A stretch of DNA of 64,000 nt from assembly GCF_900156065.1 (NCBI RefSeq), contig NZ_FTNF01000006.1:186001-250000 (forward strand), given 5' to 3'. Below the pieces are notes generated by a model, which made no database searches, was not told where the DNA came from, and was given only the letters and a program-made list of their open reading frames with translations. The stretch is from Micromonospora avicenniae (GTDB taxonomy: Bacteria > Actinomycetota > Actinomycetes > Mycobacteriales > Micromonosporaceae). Positions 15,146 through 23,126 of the stretch are shown here, in pieces; the first letter of the stretch is position 1; every line of letters begins with the position of its first letter. The translations under genes and the position numbers were made by a program.

Positions 15146-16510
15146 TCAGGGCACGTCCACCCGCACGCCGGGGGAGAACACCCCGCTGCGCAGCTCGAGC
15201 TGCTTCGGTGGCTCCCGGCCGTCGACGGTGAAGACCAGCGGCAGCACCACCCGGCTCCCGGCCGCCAACGGCTGGGCGAAGACGTCCCGGCCGAGGTTGG
15301 CCAGCTGGGTGGCCGGCTCGTCGGTGGTCACGAATCGGCCACCCGGCAGGTACACCCGTTGCAGCTCCCCGTGCCAGGCCTGGTACTCCGGGGTCATGTT
15401 GCGAATCCCGACGGTGGCCTGGCACTGCCGGCGAGCGGCGGCGCCCGGGGCGGCGCACGCGACCCGGTAGACGGTGAACTCGAAGGCCGACTCACGCAGC
15501 GGCACGCCCATCGGGCCGGCGACACCCTTGCCGTGCCAGGCGCCGCTCGTCGGCCGGCTGTCGGTGTCGATCGAGGTGACCTGGCGGGTGGCCGTCCAAC
15601 CGGCCACACCGACCACCCCGGCGAGCACCGCCACGGCCGAGGTGACCAACAGCCATACGGGCGGTTTGCGACGTCGTGCCGCGACCTGGGGCGCGGACGG
15701 GCGCGGATAGATGGTGCCGCGGCCGTGCCGGGGGTCGCCGGCCGGTCCCCGGCCGGCGGAGCCGTCACCGGCGGCCAGGGCGGACGCGACCGTCCGACGT
15801 CGTCGTCGCCACAGCCACCACCCCACCGTCCCGCCCAGCAGTACCGCGGCCGCCGGCACTCCGACCAGGACCGGCGTCCGTTGCCACGCCGGGGACGCCG
15901 GGTCCTTCCTGGTCGCAGGCGCGGCCGCGTTCCAGGTGGCGGTGGCGCAGTCGTACGGCCGTTTGCCGTCGCTGGTGAAGGCGCACGCCGGTGCCGTCAC
16001 CGGCTGCCCCGTGGGAGCCTGCGCCAGTGACGTGTTCAGCGTGGTGACACTGTTCGCGGGCAGTTTCAGCCGCCAGGTCACCTCGCTCGCCGAGTTGCCC
16101 GCGATCCGGCCGGCCTGGCCGCCGGCGGTGATGATCGAGGGCGCCGAGCCGGCCGGCAGCTCCTGCCGGATCGTGGTGTCCACCGGCGTACCGCCGGTGT
16201 TGCGCACGTGGATCCGGTACGCCGGCGCCGGTGTGGGTGCCGGTGCCACCGCCACGGTGACCGGCGGCTTCGGCGGCGGTGGCAACGCCCGGGTGGGCGT
16301 GGGAACCGCCGGCGGGGCCGCGGGCATGCCGGGCAGCTGGGACGGTGACGGTGAGGACCCTGAGGACGAGGGTTCCGGCGCCACCGCCGGTCGCGGCCGC
16401 GCGGCGGCCGGGTCGGGCGCCAGCGCGGGCAGGGCCGGCACGGCGGCGAGGATGCCGAGGCAGTGTACGAACACCGCGAGGGCCTTGTGGTGTCGTGTCG
16501 ATGCAGGCAT
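15146..16510 (-). CDS. secreted/membrane protein with two extracellular domains
   Basis: A 454-residue protein. A signal-like N-terminus (LAVFVHCLGILAAVPALPAL) leads into a long Pro/Ser/Ala linker (about 35-95). A domain follows that resembles DUF11/conserved-repeat folds (YRIHVRNTGGTPVDTTIRQE to TSLAQAPTGQ, about 98-170). Then come a membrane helix with a poly-Arg stop (VGVPAAAVLLGGTVGWWLW-RRRRR), a second helix (WLLVTSAVAVLAGVVGVAG, about 300) and an outer domain with CAAPG..CQATVGIRNMTPEYQAW and VFTVDGREPPKQLEL, similar to DUF4352-type Ig modules. I do not know its role. Confidence 0.65.
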   Translation of the reverse strand: MPASTRHHKALAVFVHCLGILAAVPALPALAPDPAAARPRPAVAPEPSSSGSSPSPSQLPGMPAAPPAVPTPTRALPPPPKPPVTVAVAPAPTPAPAYRIHVRNTGGTPVDTTIRQELPAGSAPSIITAGGQAGRIAGNSASEVTWRLKLPANSVTTLNTSLAQAPTGQPVTAPACAFTSDGKRPYDCATATWNAAAPATRKDPASPAWQRTPVLVGVPAAAVLLGGTVGWWLWRRRRRTVASALAAGDGSAGRGPAGDPRHGRGTIYPRPSAPQVAARRRKPPVWLLVTSAVAVLAGVVGVAGWTATRQVTSIDTDSRPTSGAWHGKGVAGPMGVPLRESAFEFTVYRVACAAPGAAARRQCQATVGIRNMTPEYQAWHGELQRVYLPGGRFVTTDEPATQLANLGRDVFAQPLAAGSRVVLPLVFTVDGREPPKQLELRSGVFSPGVRVDVP

Positions 16511-16723
16511 GCGAACGAACCTCCGGAGCCGACGCTAGGGGCGCGGGCACGTCGTGCGGGTACGACTTGACGAAACCCGCCCCGGCCGGCACCGGTTCGC
16601 GTACGCTGCCCAGCCACGTCCGCCGGACGGCCTCGGCGGCGGCTGTGCCGCGCGGCGGGCACCCGACGCGGAGATCGCAGGACCCCGCCCGCCCGGCGAG
16701 GGTGGTCGCGGCGGCGGCCGGGC

Positions 16724-16729
16724 TAGATT
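16724..16729 (+). promoter_or_regulatory. -10 box of the FAH-family gene
   Basis: TAGATT, 6 bp from the GTG at 16736; leaderless transcription likely. Confidence 0.5.
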
Positions 16730-16735
16730 TGCCGG

Positions 16736-17539
16736 GTGCGTATCGTTCGTTTCGCTCATGCCAAGGGAATGTCGTTCGGAGTCGCCGAGGGCGAGACGTC
16801 GGCCGGGCTGGAGGGCCTGACCGTCGCGGAGATCGAGGGCCACCCCTTCGGTGAGATCAAGTTCACGGGTGCCCGCTGGGCCCTCTCCGACGTGCGGCTG
16901 CTCTCGCCGATCCTGCCGAGCAAGGTCGTCTGCGTCGGCCGCAACTACGCGGAGCACGCCGCCGAGCACGGCAGCGAGGTGCCGAAGGAGCCGTTGCTCT
17001 TCCTCAAGCCGTCCACGTCGGTGATCGGACCGCGCGACGCGATCCGGCTGCCGATCTTCTCCAAGCAGGTCGAGCACGAGGCGGAGCTGGCCGTGGTGAT
17101 CGGGGCGACGGGTGCCCGTCGGGCCGACCGGGCGGCCGCCGAACGGGCCATCTTCGGCTACACCTGCGCCAACGACGTGACCGCCAGGGACCTGCAGCGC
17201 TCCGACGGCCAGTGGACCCGGGCGAAGGGCTTCGACTCGTTCTGCCCGATCGGGCCATGGATCACGACCGGGCTGGACGTCTCCGACCTGGAGATCCGGT
17301 GCGAGGTCGGTTCGGACCCGAACGCGCTGGAGGTGCGCCAGTTGGGCCGTACCCGGGACATGGTGTTCGACGTGCCGGCGCTGGTGTCGTACATCTCGCA
17401 CGTGATGACGCTGCTGCCCGGCGACGTCATTCTCACCGGCACGCCGGCCGGGGTTAGCCCGCTCACCGACGGGGATACGGTCACGGTGCGGATCGAGGGG
17501 ATCGGCGAGCTCACCAACCCGGTGCTGCCGGTCGCCTGA
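16736..17539 (+). CDS. fumarylacetoacetate hydrolase family protein
   Basis: A 267-residue cytoplasmic enzyme of the FAH fold. Characteristic stretches are SKVVCVGRNYAEHAAEHG (about 62-79), LLFLKPSTSVIGP, the metal-binding EHEAELAVVIG (about 112-122), GYTCANDVTARDLQ, KGFDSFCPIGPW and GDVILTGTPAGVSPL. Family members cleave C-C bonds or tautomerise beta-diketo acids (2-hydroxyhepta-2,4-diene-1,7-dioate isomerase, acylpyruvase); the actinobacterial core copy is functionally undefined. The GTG at 16736 follows a TAGATT box by 6 bp. In related genomes gltX often lies next to this gene; here tRNA genes follow directly. Confidence 0.88.
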   Translation: MRIVRFAHAKGMSFGVAEGETSAGLEGLTVAEIEGHPFGEIKFTGARWALSDVRLLSPILPSKVVCVGRNYAEHAAEHGSEVPKEPLLFLKPSTSVIGPRDAIRLPIFSKQVEHEAELAVVIGATGARRADRAAAERAIFGYTCANDVTARDLQRSDGQWTRAKGFDSFCPIGPWITTGLDVSDLEIRCEVGSDPNALEVRQLGRTRDMVFDVPALVSYISHVMTLLPGDVILTGTPAGVSPLTDGDTVTVRIEGIGELTNPVLPVA

Positions 17540-17592
17540 TCCGGCTCCGACGCCCTGAAACCGCAGGTCAAGCTGGGTTTGGGGGGTTGGAT

Positions 17593-17621
17593 TTGGCCTG
17601 CTGGCGGCGGGAGGGTAAAGT
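17593..17621 (+). promoter_or_regulatory. promoter of tRNA-Gln
   Basis: TTGGCC (17593-17598), exactly 17 bp, then TAAAGT (17616-17621). Transcription would start near 17628, about 20 bp before the tRNA. Confidence 0.6.
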
Positions 17622-17647
17622 TCATTCCCGGCGCCGCAAGGGGCCAA

Positions 17648-17719
17648 TGGGGTATGGGGTAATTGGCAGCCCGACTGATTCTGGTTCAGTTAGTCTAGGT
17701 TCGAGTCCTGGTACCCCAG
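17648..17719 (+). tRNA. tRNA-Gln (anticodon CTG)
   Basis: 72 nt. The acceptor stem TGGGGTA pairs with TACCCCA, and G at 17719 is the discriminator. The anticodon arm is ACTGA-TTCTGGT-TCAGT with CTG in the loop. The T arm is TAGGTTCGAGTCCTG. CCA is not encoded. Confidence 0.93.
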
Positions 17720-17846
17720 CAACCGATGTTCGTGAGAATGTCGGTCGCTGGATTCTGAGGTGCGCGATTTGGCCCGCGAGGGCTGATCGGGCGTCTGGTA
17801 GGGTTCAGCGGCGCCGCTCGCAGGAGCGGTGAGGGAAGAAGGTTCT

Positions 17847-17919
17847 GGCCCCGTCGTCTAGTGGCCCAGGACGCCGCCCTCTCAAGGCGGTAGCGCCGGT
17901 TCGAATCCGGTCGGGGCTA
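17847..17919 (+). tRNA. tRNA-Glu (anticodon CTC), copy 1
   Basis: 73 nt. The acceptor GGCCCCG pairs with CGGGGCT, and A is the discriminator. The anticodon arm is CCGCC-CTCTCAA-GGCGG, and the T arm contains GGTTCGAATCC. A TAGGGT hexamer at 17799-17804 may be its -10 box. Confidence 0.93.
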
Positions 17920-17928
17920 CATCGGGTG

Positions 17929-17964
17929 CGGCCCGTCTCGTTTCGGCGAGGCGGGCCGTTTCGC
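17929..17964 (+). terminator. terminator after tRNA-Glu copy 1
   Basis: GGCCCGTCTCG and CGAGGCGGGCC arms around TTTCGG, followed by GTTTCGCTT. Confidence 0.65.
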
Positions 17965-17993
17965 TTCTGCGGGGTGTACCCGCGTGGACCCGG

Positions 17994-18024
17994 TTCACAC
18001 CCTCCGAAGGGGCGCCGCTAAACT
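17994..18024 (+). promoter_or_regulatory. possible promoter of tRNA-Glu copy 2
   Basis: TTCACA (17994-17999), 19 bp, TAAACT (18019-18024). The tRNA starts 44 bp further on. Spacing is slightly long. Confidence 0.35.
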
Positions 18025-18067
18025 ACAGCGGCACCGCCCAACGGGGCGGTGCGCACAACATGTGCCT

Positions 18068-18140
18068 GGCCCCGTCGTCTAGCGGCCCAGGACGCCGCCC
18101 TCTCAAGGCGGTAGCGCCGGTTCGAATCCGGTCGGGGCTA
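18068..18140 (+). tRNA. tRNA-Glu (anticodon CTC), copy 2
   Basis: 73 nt, identical to the first copy except AGCGGCC instead of AGTGGCC in the D arm. It has the same CTC anticodon and no encoded CCA. It has its own terminator, so the two copies are probably separate transcripts. Confidence 0.93.
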
Positions 18141-18146
18141 CATCCA

Positions 18147-18184
18147 ACGGCCCGTCTCGCTGCGCGAGACGGGCCGTTTCGTCT
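18147..18184 (+). terminator. terminator after tRNA-Glu copy 2
   Basis: ACGGCCCGTCTCGC and GCGAGACGGGCCGT arms around TGC, followed by TTCGTCTT. Confidence 0.7.
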
Positions 18185-18195
18185 TCCGGCAGAGT

Positions 18196-18271
18196 CCCAG
18201 CCCGCTGATCAAGAGGTTCGCGTCAGATCCGGGCCAGCTCCTGACGCAAGCCTCTTGATCAACGCGGCTGG
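18196..18271 (+). repeat. large intergenic inverted repeat
   Basis: Two 31-nt arms (18196-18226 and 18241-18271) enclose a 14-nt loop. The inner 21 bp, containing TGATCAAGAGG, match at 19 positions; the outer part matches with small shifts. It lies between the tRNA-Glu terminator and the end of the convergent ndgR gene, so it could end ndgR transcription, but it has no T run. It may be a dispersed extragenic palindrome. Confidence 0.7.
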
Positions 18272-18298
18272 CGGGGACGGGGTCGGGGTGGGGTGGGG

Positions 18299-18985
18299 TC
18301 AGAGGCCGGAGAGGCGTTGGCCGGCGCGGACGACGGCCATCGCGTGGCGTTCGCCCGGACGGCGGCCGAGGCGTTCGATCGGGCCGGAGATGCTGATCGC
18401 GGCGATCACCCGCCCGGTGCGGTCGCGGATCGGCGCCGAGACGCTCGCCACGCCGGCCTCCCGTTCGGCGACGCTCTGCGCCCAGCCCCGCCGGCGTACC
18501 TCGGCCAGGGTGCGTCCGGTGAACTTGGCCCGGGGCAGCAGCGGCATCACCGCCTCCGGCGGCTCCCAGGCGAGCAGGATCTGGGCGGCCGAACCTGCCG
18601 TCATGGGCAGCACCGATCCGACCGGGACGGTGTCGCGCAGCCCGCTGGCCCGCTCGGCGGCGGCCACACAGATCCGCTCGTCCGCCCGGCGCAGGTAGAG
18701 CTGTGCGCTCTCACCGGTGGCGTCGCGCAGCGCGGACAGCAGCGGCTCTGCCGCGGTCAGCAGTACGTCGGGCGCGGCGTTCGCCAGCTCGCCCAGCCGG
18801 GGCCCCGGCCGCCACCGGCCCTGGGTGTCCCGGACCAACATCCGGTGGATCTCGAGCGCTTGTGCGAGCCGGTGCGCGGTGGCCCGGGGGAGCTTCGTGC
18901 GTTCGACGAGTTCGGCCAGGCTGGCGCCGTCCACGCAGGCGGCCAGGATGACCACCGCCTTGTCGAGAACGCCGACACCACTCAT
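18299..18985 (-). CDS. ndgR: IclR-family regulator, NdgR type
   Basis: A 228-residue regulator. The N-terminal winged helix reads SGVGVLDKAVVIL, then LAELVERTKLPRATAHRLAQALEIHRML. The effector domain has the stretches ATGESAQLYLRRADERICVA, ERASGLRDTVPVGSVLPM, SAAQILLAWE, RRGWAQSVAEREAGVASVSA and SISGPIERLGRRPG, closely following Streptomyces NdgR as I know it. NdgR binds the leuCD promoter region and other amino-acid genes. The gene is divergent from leuC with only about 50 bp between, the classic arrangement. I start at ATG 18985, since GTG 18997 lies just upstream without better support. Confidence 0.88.
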   Translation of the reverse strand: MSGVGVLDKAVVILAACVDGASLAELVERTKLPRATAHRLAQALEIHRMLVRDTQGRWRPGPRLGELANAAPDVLLTAAEPLLSALRDATGESAQLYLRRADERICVAAAERASGLRDTVPVGSVLPMTAGSAAQILLAWEPPEAVMPLLPRAKFTGRTLAEVRRRGWAQSVAEREAGVASVSAPIRDRTGRVIAAISISGPIERLGRRPGERHAMAVVRAGQRLSGL

Positions 18986-19022
18986 ACTGTGTCCCACAAG
19001 CCGAAACTTACCTCCCAGAATT

Positions 19023-19028
19023 TAGGAT
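19023..19028 (+). promoter_or_regulatory. -10 box of leuCD
   Basis: TAGGAT, 6 bp from the leuC ATG; the transcript would be leaderless. The 37-bp stretch 18998-19034 must also hold the NdgR operator. Confidence 0.5.
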
Positions 19029-19034
19029 GTCCAG

Positions 19035-20480
19035 ATGGTGGGAGTCACTGCTGAGCCGAGGACCCTGGCCGAGAAGGTCTGGGACGCGCACGTCGTACGA
19101 GCCGCCGCCGGTGAGCCGGATCTGCTCTACATCGACCTGCACCTCCTGCACGAGGTGACGAGCCCGCAGGCGTTCGACGGGCTGCGGCTCGCCGGCCGCC
19201 GGGTGCGCCGTACCGACCTGACGATCGCGACCGAGGACCACAACACACCCACCGGGTACGCCGATCCGGCGTTCCGCCAGCGGCGCGGCGATCTGCTCAC
19301 CGTGGCCGACCCGACCTCGCGTACGCAGCTGGAGACCTTGCGCGCCAACTGCGTCGAGTTCGGTGTCCGGCTGCACCCGCTCGGCGACGAGAACCAGGGC
19401 ATCGTGCACGTCATCGGTCCGCAGCTCGGGCTCACCCAGCCCGGCATGACCATCGTCTGCGGCGACTCGCACACCGCCACCCACGGCGCCTTCGGCGCGC
19501 TCGCCTTCGGTATCGGCACCAGCGAGGTCGAGCACGTCCTGGCCACCCAGACGCTGCCGCAGAGCCGGCCCAGGACGATGGCCGTGAACGTGACCGGCCG
19601 GCTCGCCCCCGGGGTCACCGCGAAGGACCTGGTGCTCGCACTGATCGCGCAGGTGGGCACCGGTGGCGGCCGCGGGCACGTCGTCGAGTACCGCGGCGAG
19701 GCCATCCGCGCCCTCTCCATGGAAGGGCGGATGACCGTGGCCAACATGTCCATCGAGTGGGGCGCCAAGGCCGGCATGATCGCGCCGGACGAGACGATGT
19801 TCGCGTACCTCAAGGGGCGGCCCAACGCCCCGCAGGGCGCCGACTGGGACGCGGCGGTCGCGTACTGGCGGACGCTGCCCACCGACGAGGGGGCGACCTT
19901 CGATGCCGAGGTGACCCTGGACGCCAGCCGGGTGACTCCGTTCGTCACCTGGGGCACCAACCCGGGCCAGGGTGCCCCGCTGAGCGAACGGGTCCCGGAT
20001 CCGGAGCAGTTCGTCACGGAGTCCGAGCGGGCCGCCGCCCGGCGGGCGCTGGAGTACATGGACCTGCGCCCCGGTACCGCGCTGCGGGACCTGCCGATCG
20101 ACGTGGTGTTCGTCGGCTCCTGCACCAATGGCCGGCTCGAGGACCTGCGCGCCGCCGCCGAGGTGCTGCGCGGGCGGAAGGTCGCCGACGGCGTACGCAT
20201 GCTCGTGGTGCCCGGTTCCGCCGCCGTCCGGGAGGCGGCCGAGACGGAGGGGCTCGACAAGGTCTTCGCCGACGCCGGCGCCGAGTGGCGCTTCGCGGGC
20301 TGCTCCATGTGCCTCGGCATGAACCCGGACACCCTCAAGCCGGGCGAGCGCTCCGCCTCCACCTCCAACCGCAACTTCGAGGGCCGCCAGGGCCGGGGCG
20401 GACGCACCCACCTGGTCTCCCCGCCGGTCGCCGCCGCCACCGCCGTGGTGGGTCGGCTGGCCGCACCCGCCGATCTGTAA
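19035..20480 (+). CDS. leuC: isopropylmalate/citramalate isomerase large subunit
   Basis: A 481-residue aconitase-superfamily protein, the usual LeuC length. The [4Fe-4S] ligands are Cys363 ([13 protein letters not shown]), Cys423 and Cys426 ([13 protein letters not shown]). Other signatures are [47 protein letters not shown] and [13 protein letters not shown]. With LeuD it isomerises 2-isopropylmalate to 3-isopropylmalate in leucine synthesis, and in organisms with CimA it also converts citramalate to methylmalate for isoleucine. The ATG at 19035 probably starts a leaderless transcript. leuD follows 13 bp downstream. Confidence 0.96.
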   Translation: MVGVTAEPRTLAEKVWDAHVVRAAAGEPDLLYIDLHLLHEVTSPQAFDGLRLAGRRVRRTDLTIATEDHNTPTGYADPAFRQRRGDLLTVADPTSRTQLETLRANCVEFGVRLHPLGDENQGIVHVIGPQLGLTQPGMTIVCGDSHTATHGAFGALAFGIGTSEVEHVLATQTLPQSRPRTMAVNVTGRLAPGVTAKDLVLALIAQVGTGGGRGHVVEYRGEAIRALSMEGRMTVANMSIEWGAKAGMIAPDETMFAYLKGRPNAPQGADWDAAVAYWRTLPTDEGATFDAEVTLDASRVTPFVTWGTNPGQGAPLSERVPDPEQFVTESERAAARRALEYMDLRPGTALRDLPIDVVFVGSCTNGRLEDLRAAAEVLRGRKVADGVRMLVVPGSAAVREAAETEGLDKVFADAGAEWRFAGCSMCLGMNPDTLKPGERSASTSNRNFEGRQGRGGRTHLVSPPVAAATAVVGRLAAPADL

Positions 20481-20493
20481 GGGGTCACCGCTG

Positions 20494-21087
20494 ATGGAGA
20501 GCTTCACCACCCACACCGGCACCGCCGCTCCGCTGCGCCGTTCCAATGTGGATACCGATCAGATCATTCCGGCCGTGTACCTCAAGCGGGTGACCCGGAC
20601 CGGTTTCGCCGACGGGCTCTTCAGCGCGTGGCGGGAGGATCCCACATTCGTGCTCAACGATCCAACGTATTCTGGTGCGTCGATTCTCCTGGCCGGCCCG
20701 GAGTTCGGCACCGGGTCCTCTCGGGAGCACGCGGTCTGGGCGCTGCGGGACTGGGGGTTCCGTGCGGTGATCTCCCCGCGCTTCGGTGACATCTTCCGCG
20801 GCAACGCCCTGAAGGAGGGGCTCTTGCCGGTCGAGTTGGAATTGAAAGCGGTCGAAGAGCTGTGGGATCGCGTCGAATCCGACCCGCGCACCCCGGTCAC
20901 CGTCGATCTGACCACCCGTGAGGTTCGCGCCGGGGATGCCACCTGGTCGTTCCCGCTCGACGACTTCAGCCGCTGGCGGTTGATGGAGGGCTTGGATGAC
21001 ATTGGACTCACCCTCCGCCACGAGGCCGAGATCGGTGCCTACGAGGCGTCCCGACCGCCGTTCCTGCCGTCCGTCGCGCGGCCGTAG
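20494..21087 (+). CDS. leuD: isopropylmalate/citramalate isomerase small subunit
   Basis: A 197-residue swivel-domain subunit with [16 protein letters not shown] (about 17-32), [20 protein letters not shown] (about 68-87), [20 protein letters not shown] and the C-terminal [17 protein letters not shown]. It forms the active isomerase with LeuC. AAGGGG precedes the ATG by 9 bp. A strong terminator follows the stop, closing a two-gene operon. Confidence 0.96.
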   Translation: MESFTTHTGTAAPLRRSNVDTDQIIPAVYLKRVTRTGFADGLFSAWREDPTFVLNDPTYSGASILLAGPEFGTGSSREHAVWALRDWGFRAVISPRFGDIFRGNALKEGLLPVELELKAVEELWDRVESDPRTPVTVDLTTREVRAGDATWSFPLDDFSRWRLMEGLDDIGLTLRHEAEIGAYEASRPPFLPSVARP

Positions 21088-21103
21088 ATCTGCGGCGTAG
21101 AAG

Positions 21104-21145
21104 CGATTCGCCCCCACCGGCCCGGCCGGTGGGGGCGAATTCGTT
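21104..21145 (+). terminator. terminator of leuCD
   Basis: Perfect arms ATTCGCCCCCACCGG (21106-21120) and CCGGTGGGGGCGAAT (21126-21140), then TCGTT. Confidence 0.8.
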
Positions 21146-21175
21146 GCGACACAAGGGCTTTTTTCGACCGAATGT

Positions 21176-21204
21176 TTGTGTCCCGGCAGCACAGGGCATA
21201 CCGT
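21176..21204 (+). promoter_or_regulatory. promoter of hup
   Basis: TTGTGT (21176-21181), exactly 17 bp, TACCGT (21199-21204). The leader would be about 40 nt with GGGAGGA before the GTG. Confidence 0.55.
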
Positions 21205-21253
21205 GCGCGCAGAATGGCTCGCGTCGAGTCAGTTGCACAATCGGGAGGAAGTC

Positions 21254-21889
21254 GTGAACAAGGCCGAGCTCATCGAGGCGCTCGCCGTTCGCCTGGGAGA
21301 CCGGAAGATGGCGACGGCCGCGCTCGACGCGGTCCTCGCTGAGGTCCAGGCGGCGGTCACCAAGGGCGAGAAGGTGGCGATCACCGGATTCGGAGCGTTC
21401 GAAAAGCGTGTACGGGGCGCGCGAACAGCCCGGAACCCTCGGACCGGTGAGGCGGTGAAGGTCAAGAAGACATCCGTCCCGACCTTCCGCGCCGGCGCCG
21501 GTTTCAAGGAGATGGTGGCCAGCGGCAAGGTGCCGAAGGCCACGGCTGCGGCGAAGAAGACCACCGCGGCCGCCAAGACCACCGGCGCCAAAGCCACTCG
21601 TGCCAAGGCGACCGGCACCAAGGCCACGGCGACCGCGCAGAAGACCACGGCGGCGAAGAAGGCCGCGACCAAGGCGACCAAGACCACTGCGGCGACCAAG
21701 ACCACTGCGGCGACCAAGGCGGCGGCGACCAAGAAGGCCGCTCCGGCGCGGAAGACCGCGGCGGCGGGCCGGACCGCCGCGGCGAAGAAGACCACCGCGA
21801 CGGCCAAGACCACGGCGGCGAAGAAGGCGCCGGCGAAGAAGACGGCGGCCAAGAAGGCCCCGGCCAAGAAGGCAGCCACCCGGCGCTGA
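21254..21889 (+). CDS. hup: histone-like HU protein with long basic tail
   Basis: A 211-residue nucleoid protein of the mycobacterial HupB / Streptomyces HupS type. Residues 1-93 are the HU fold (NKAELIEALAVRLGDRK, VTKGEKVAITGFGAFEKR, ARTARNPRTGEAVKVKK, PTFRAGAGFKEMV). From about residue 94 to the end there is a low-complexity tail of Lys, Ala and Thr built from repeats such as TKTTAATKTTAATKAAATKK and KKAPAKKTAAKKAPAKK, comparable to histone H1. The tail gives extra DNA compaction. The GTG at 21254 has GGGAGGA 3 bp upstream of the spacer; an upstream GTG at 21176 would lie inside the promoter. Confidence 0.95.
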   Translation: MNKAELIEALAVRLGDRKMATAALDAVLAEVQAAVTKGEKVAITGFGAFEKRVRGARTARNPRTGEAVKVKKTSVPTFRAGAGFKEMVASGKVPKATAAAKKTTAAAKTTGAKATRAKATGTKATATAQKTTAAKKAATKATKTTAATKTTAATKAAATKKAAPARKTAAAGRTAAAKKTTATAKTTAAKKAPAKKTAAKKAPAKKAATRR

Positions 21890-21899
21890 CCGGTCGGCT

Positions 21900-21933
21900 C
21901 GAAGGGCGTCCACCAGGTGGTGGGCGCCCTTCG
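21900..21933 (+). terminator. terminator of hup
   Basis: CGAAGGGCGTCCACC and GGTGGGCGCCCTTCG arms. A second, related sequence (CCCACTGGTGGG, then CGCCTTTCG) follows at about 21950-21971, apparently a partial duplication. The rest up to 22117 holds no gene I can support. Confidence 0.65.
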
Positions 21934-22117
21934 ACGTGTACGGGCTCCGACCCACTGGTGGGCGCCTTTCGGCACGGCGACCCTGGCGGTCGACTCGGGT
22001 TGCCTGATGTCGCGGTGTCCCGGGCCGTGCGACACCACGCGTTCAATGAGCTGGAGTTGACCGGCCCGTGGCGACCGGGCGGTGGAGCCGCCGTGACCGC
22101 GACCGGGTGTCGGGACG

Positions 22118-22987
22118 TCAGAGGCGCTCGGCGGTGAGCAGGGTGTCGCCGGTGAACGCCAGCAGCCAGCCCCCGCCCTTCGGAGTGTTGAAGTCCTCCC
22201 CGACGCGGCCGGTGAGCTGTTCCAGCGCCCTTGGAATCACCTTGCCCTGGCTGCACACCGCCGCACTACCGCCGGCGCCGGCCAGGCCCAGCAGGCAGGC
22301 GGCGAGGGCGAGGGCCCGCTCATCGGGCTGCTGGCCCGCTCGCGGCTCGTCCAGGTCGCTGCAGACCTCGATCGGCAGGTCCAGGCGGGCAGCGGCCGGG
22401 TCGAGGGTCTGCACGCATCGTCGCGGCGAGGCGGAGAGCAGCCGTTGCGGGCGGATCAGCGCCACCAGTTCGGCCAACGCGTACGCCTGCGCCCAGCCCT
22501 CGGAGTCCAGCGGCCGTGCGGTGTCCGGGCCGGTTCCGGTGCCCCGCGTACCGGCGTGGCCGTGCCGGACCACCAGCAGGGTCGCGGTAACCGGGGGAAG
22601 TGCCGCGAACGCGGCGAGCACCTCGGCGTCGTGCGGATAGCTGACCAACCGGGCCGCGTCGTCCACGGGAAGCCAGCGCACCTCGTCGACCTCGGTGTCG
22701 GGCTGGAAGCCGCCGCTGGCCACCGCCCGCATCGACCAGTAGTCGACGACCTTCGGGTGCCCCTCACTGCGATAGTGCGCGGACGGCAGCCGGACCTGAG
22801 GTACCCCCCGCACGTCGGACTCCTCGGCCACCTCGCGAACGGCGGCGACCAGCGGGTGCTCCGCCGGTTCCAGCTTGCCCTTCGGCAGCGTCCAGTCCCC
22901 GTAGCGGGGCCGGTGGACGACGCACACCTCGATTCCGCCGGCACCAGGTCGCCACGGGACCCCACCGGCCGCGCGGATCCCGGTCAT
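22118..22987 (-). CDS. mutT1: NUDIX hydrolase fused to histidine-phosphatase domain (MutT1-like)
   Basis: A 289-residue two-domain protein. The N-terminal NUDIX domain (1-130) has DWTLPKGKLEPAEHPLVAAV followed by REVAEES; the Nudix-box glycine after EES is Asp here. The C-terminal histidine-phosphatase domain (about 135-289) has VVRHGHAG, SASPRRCVQTL and, where a second histidine is common, CSQGKVIP with Gln. Mycobacterial MutT1 has this architecture and hydrolyses 8-oxo-dGTP and diadenosine polyphosphates. As in mycobacteria, it is between hup and ppk. The ATG at 22987 begins MTGIRAAGGVPWR, typical of the family. Confidence 0.88.
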   Translation of the reverse strand: MTGIRAAGGVPWRPGAGGIEVCVVHRPRYGDWTLPKGKLEPAEHPLVAAVREVAEESDVRGVPQVRLPSAHYRSEGHPKVVDYWSMRAVASGGFQPDTEVDEVRWLPVDDAARLVSYPHDAEVLAAFAALPPVTATLLVVRHGHAGTRGTGTGPDTARPLDSEGWAQAYALAELVALIRPQRLLSASPRRCVQTLDPAAARLDLPIEVCSDLDEPRAGQQPDERALALAACLLGLAGAGGSAAVCSQGKVIPRALEQLTGRVGEDFNTPKGGGWLLAFTGDTLLTAERL

Positions 22988-23126
22988 CGCGGCAGCCCGG
23001 CTCGGGTGGACCCAGCCTGCGGCGGTATCCGCGAAGCGACGACCGGCGGCAGGGACGGCGTACGGCGCCCGCCCGTCGCGTCTCCGCGTCGCTCTCGCCT
23101 CACCCCGTCAGCCTAGGCCGTGGCCG

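Noticed and set aside
21600..21889. Possible CRISPR-like or tandem DNA repeats
   Set aside because: The repeats are in frame, encode the HU basic tail and have no spacer/repeat periodicity. No CRISPR array was seen anywhere in the window.
21229..22256. Several long frames opposite hup
   Set aside because: They come from the repetitive Lys/Ala/Thr tail codons read in reverse and have repeated Pro/Ser/Trp or Leu/Arg/Gly patterns without domains.
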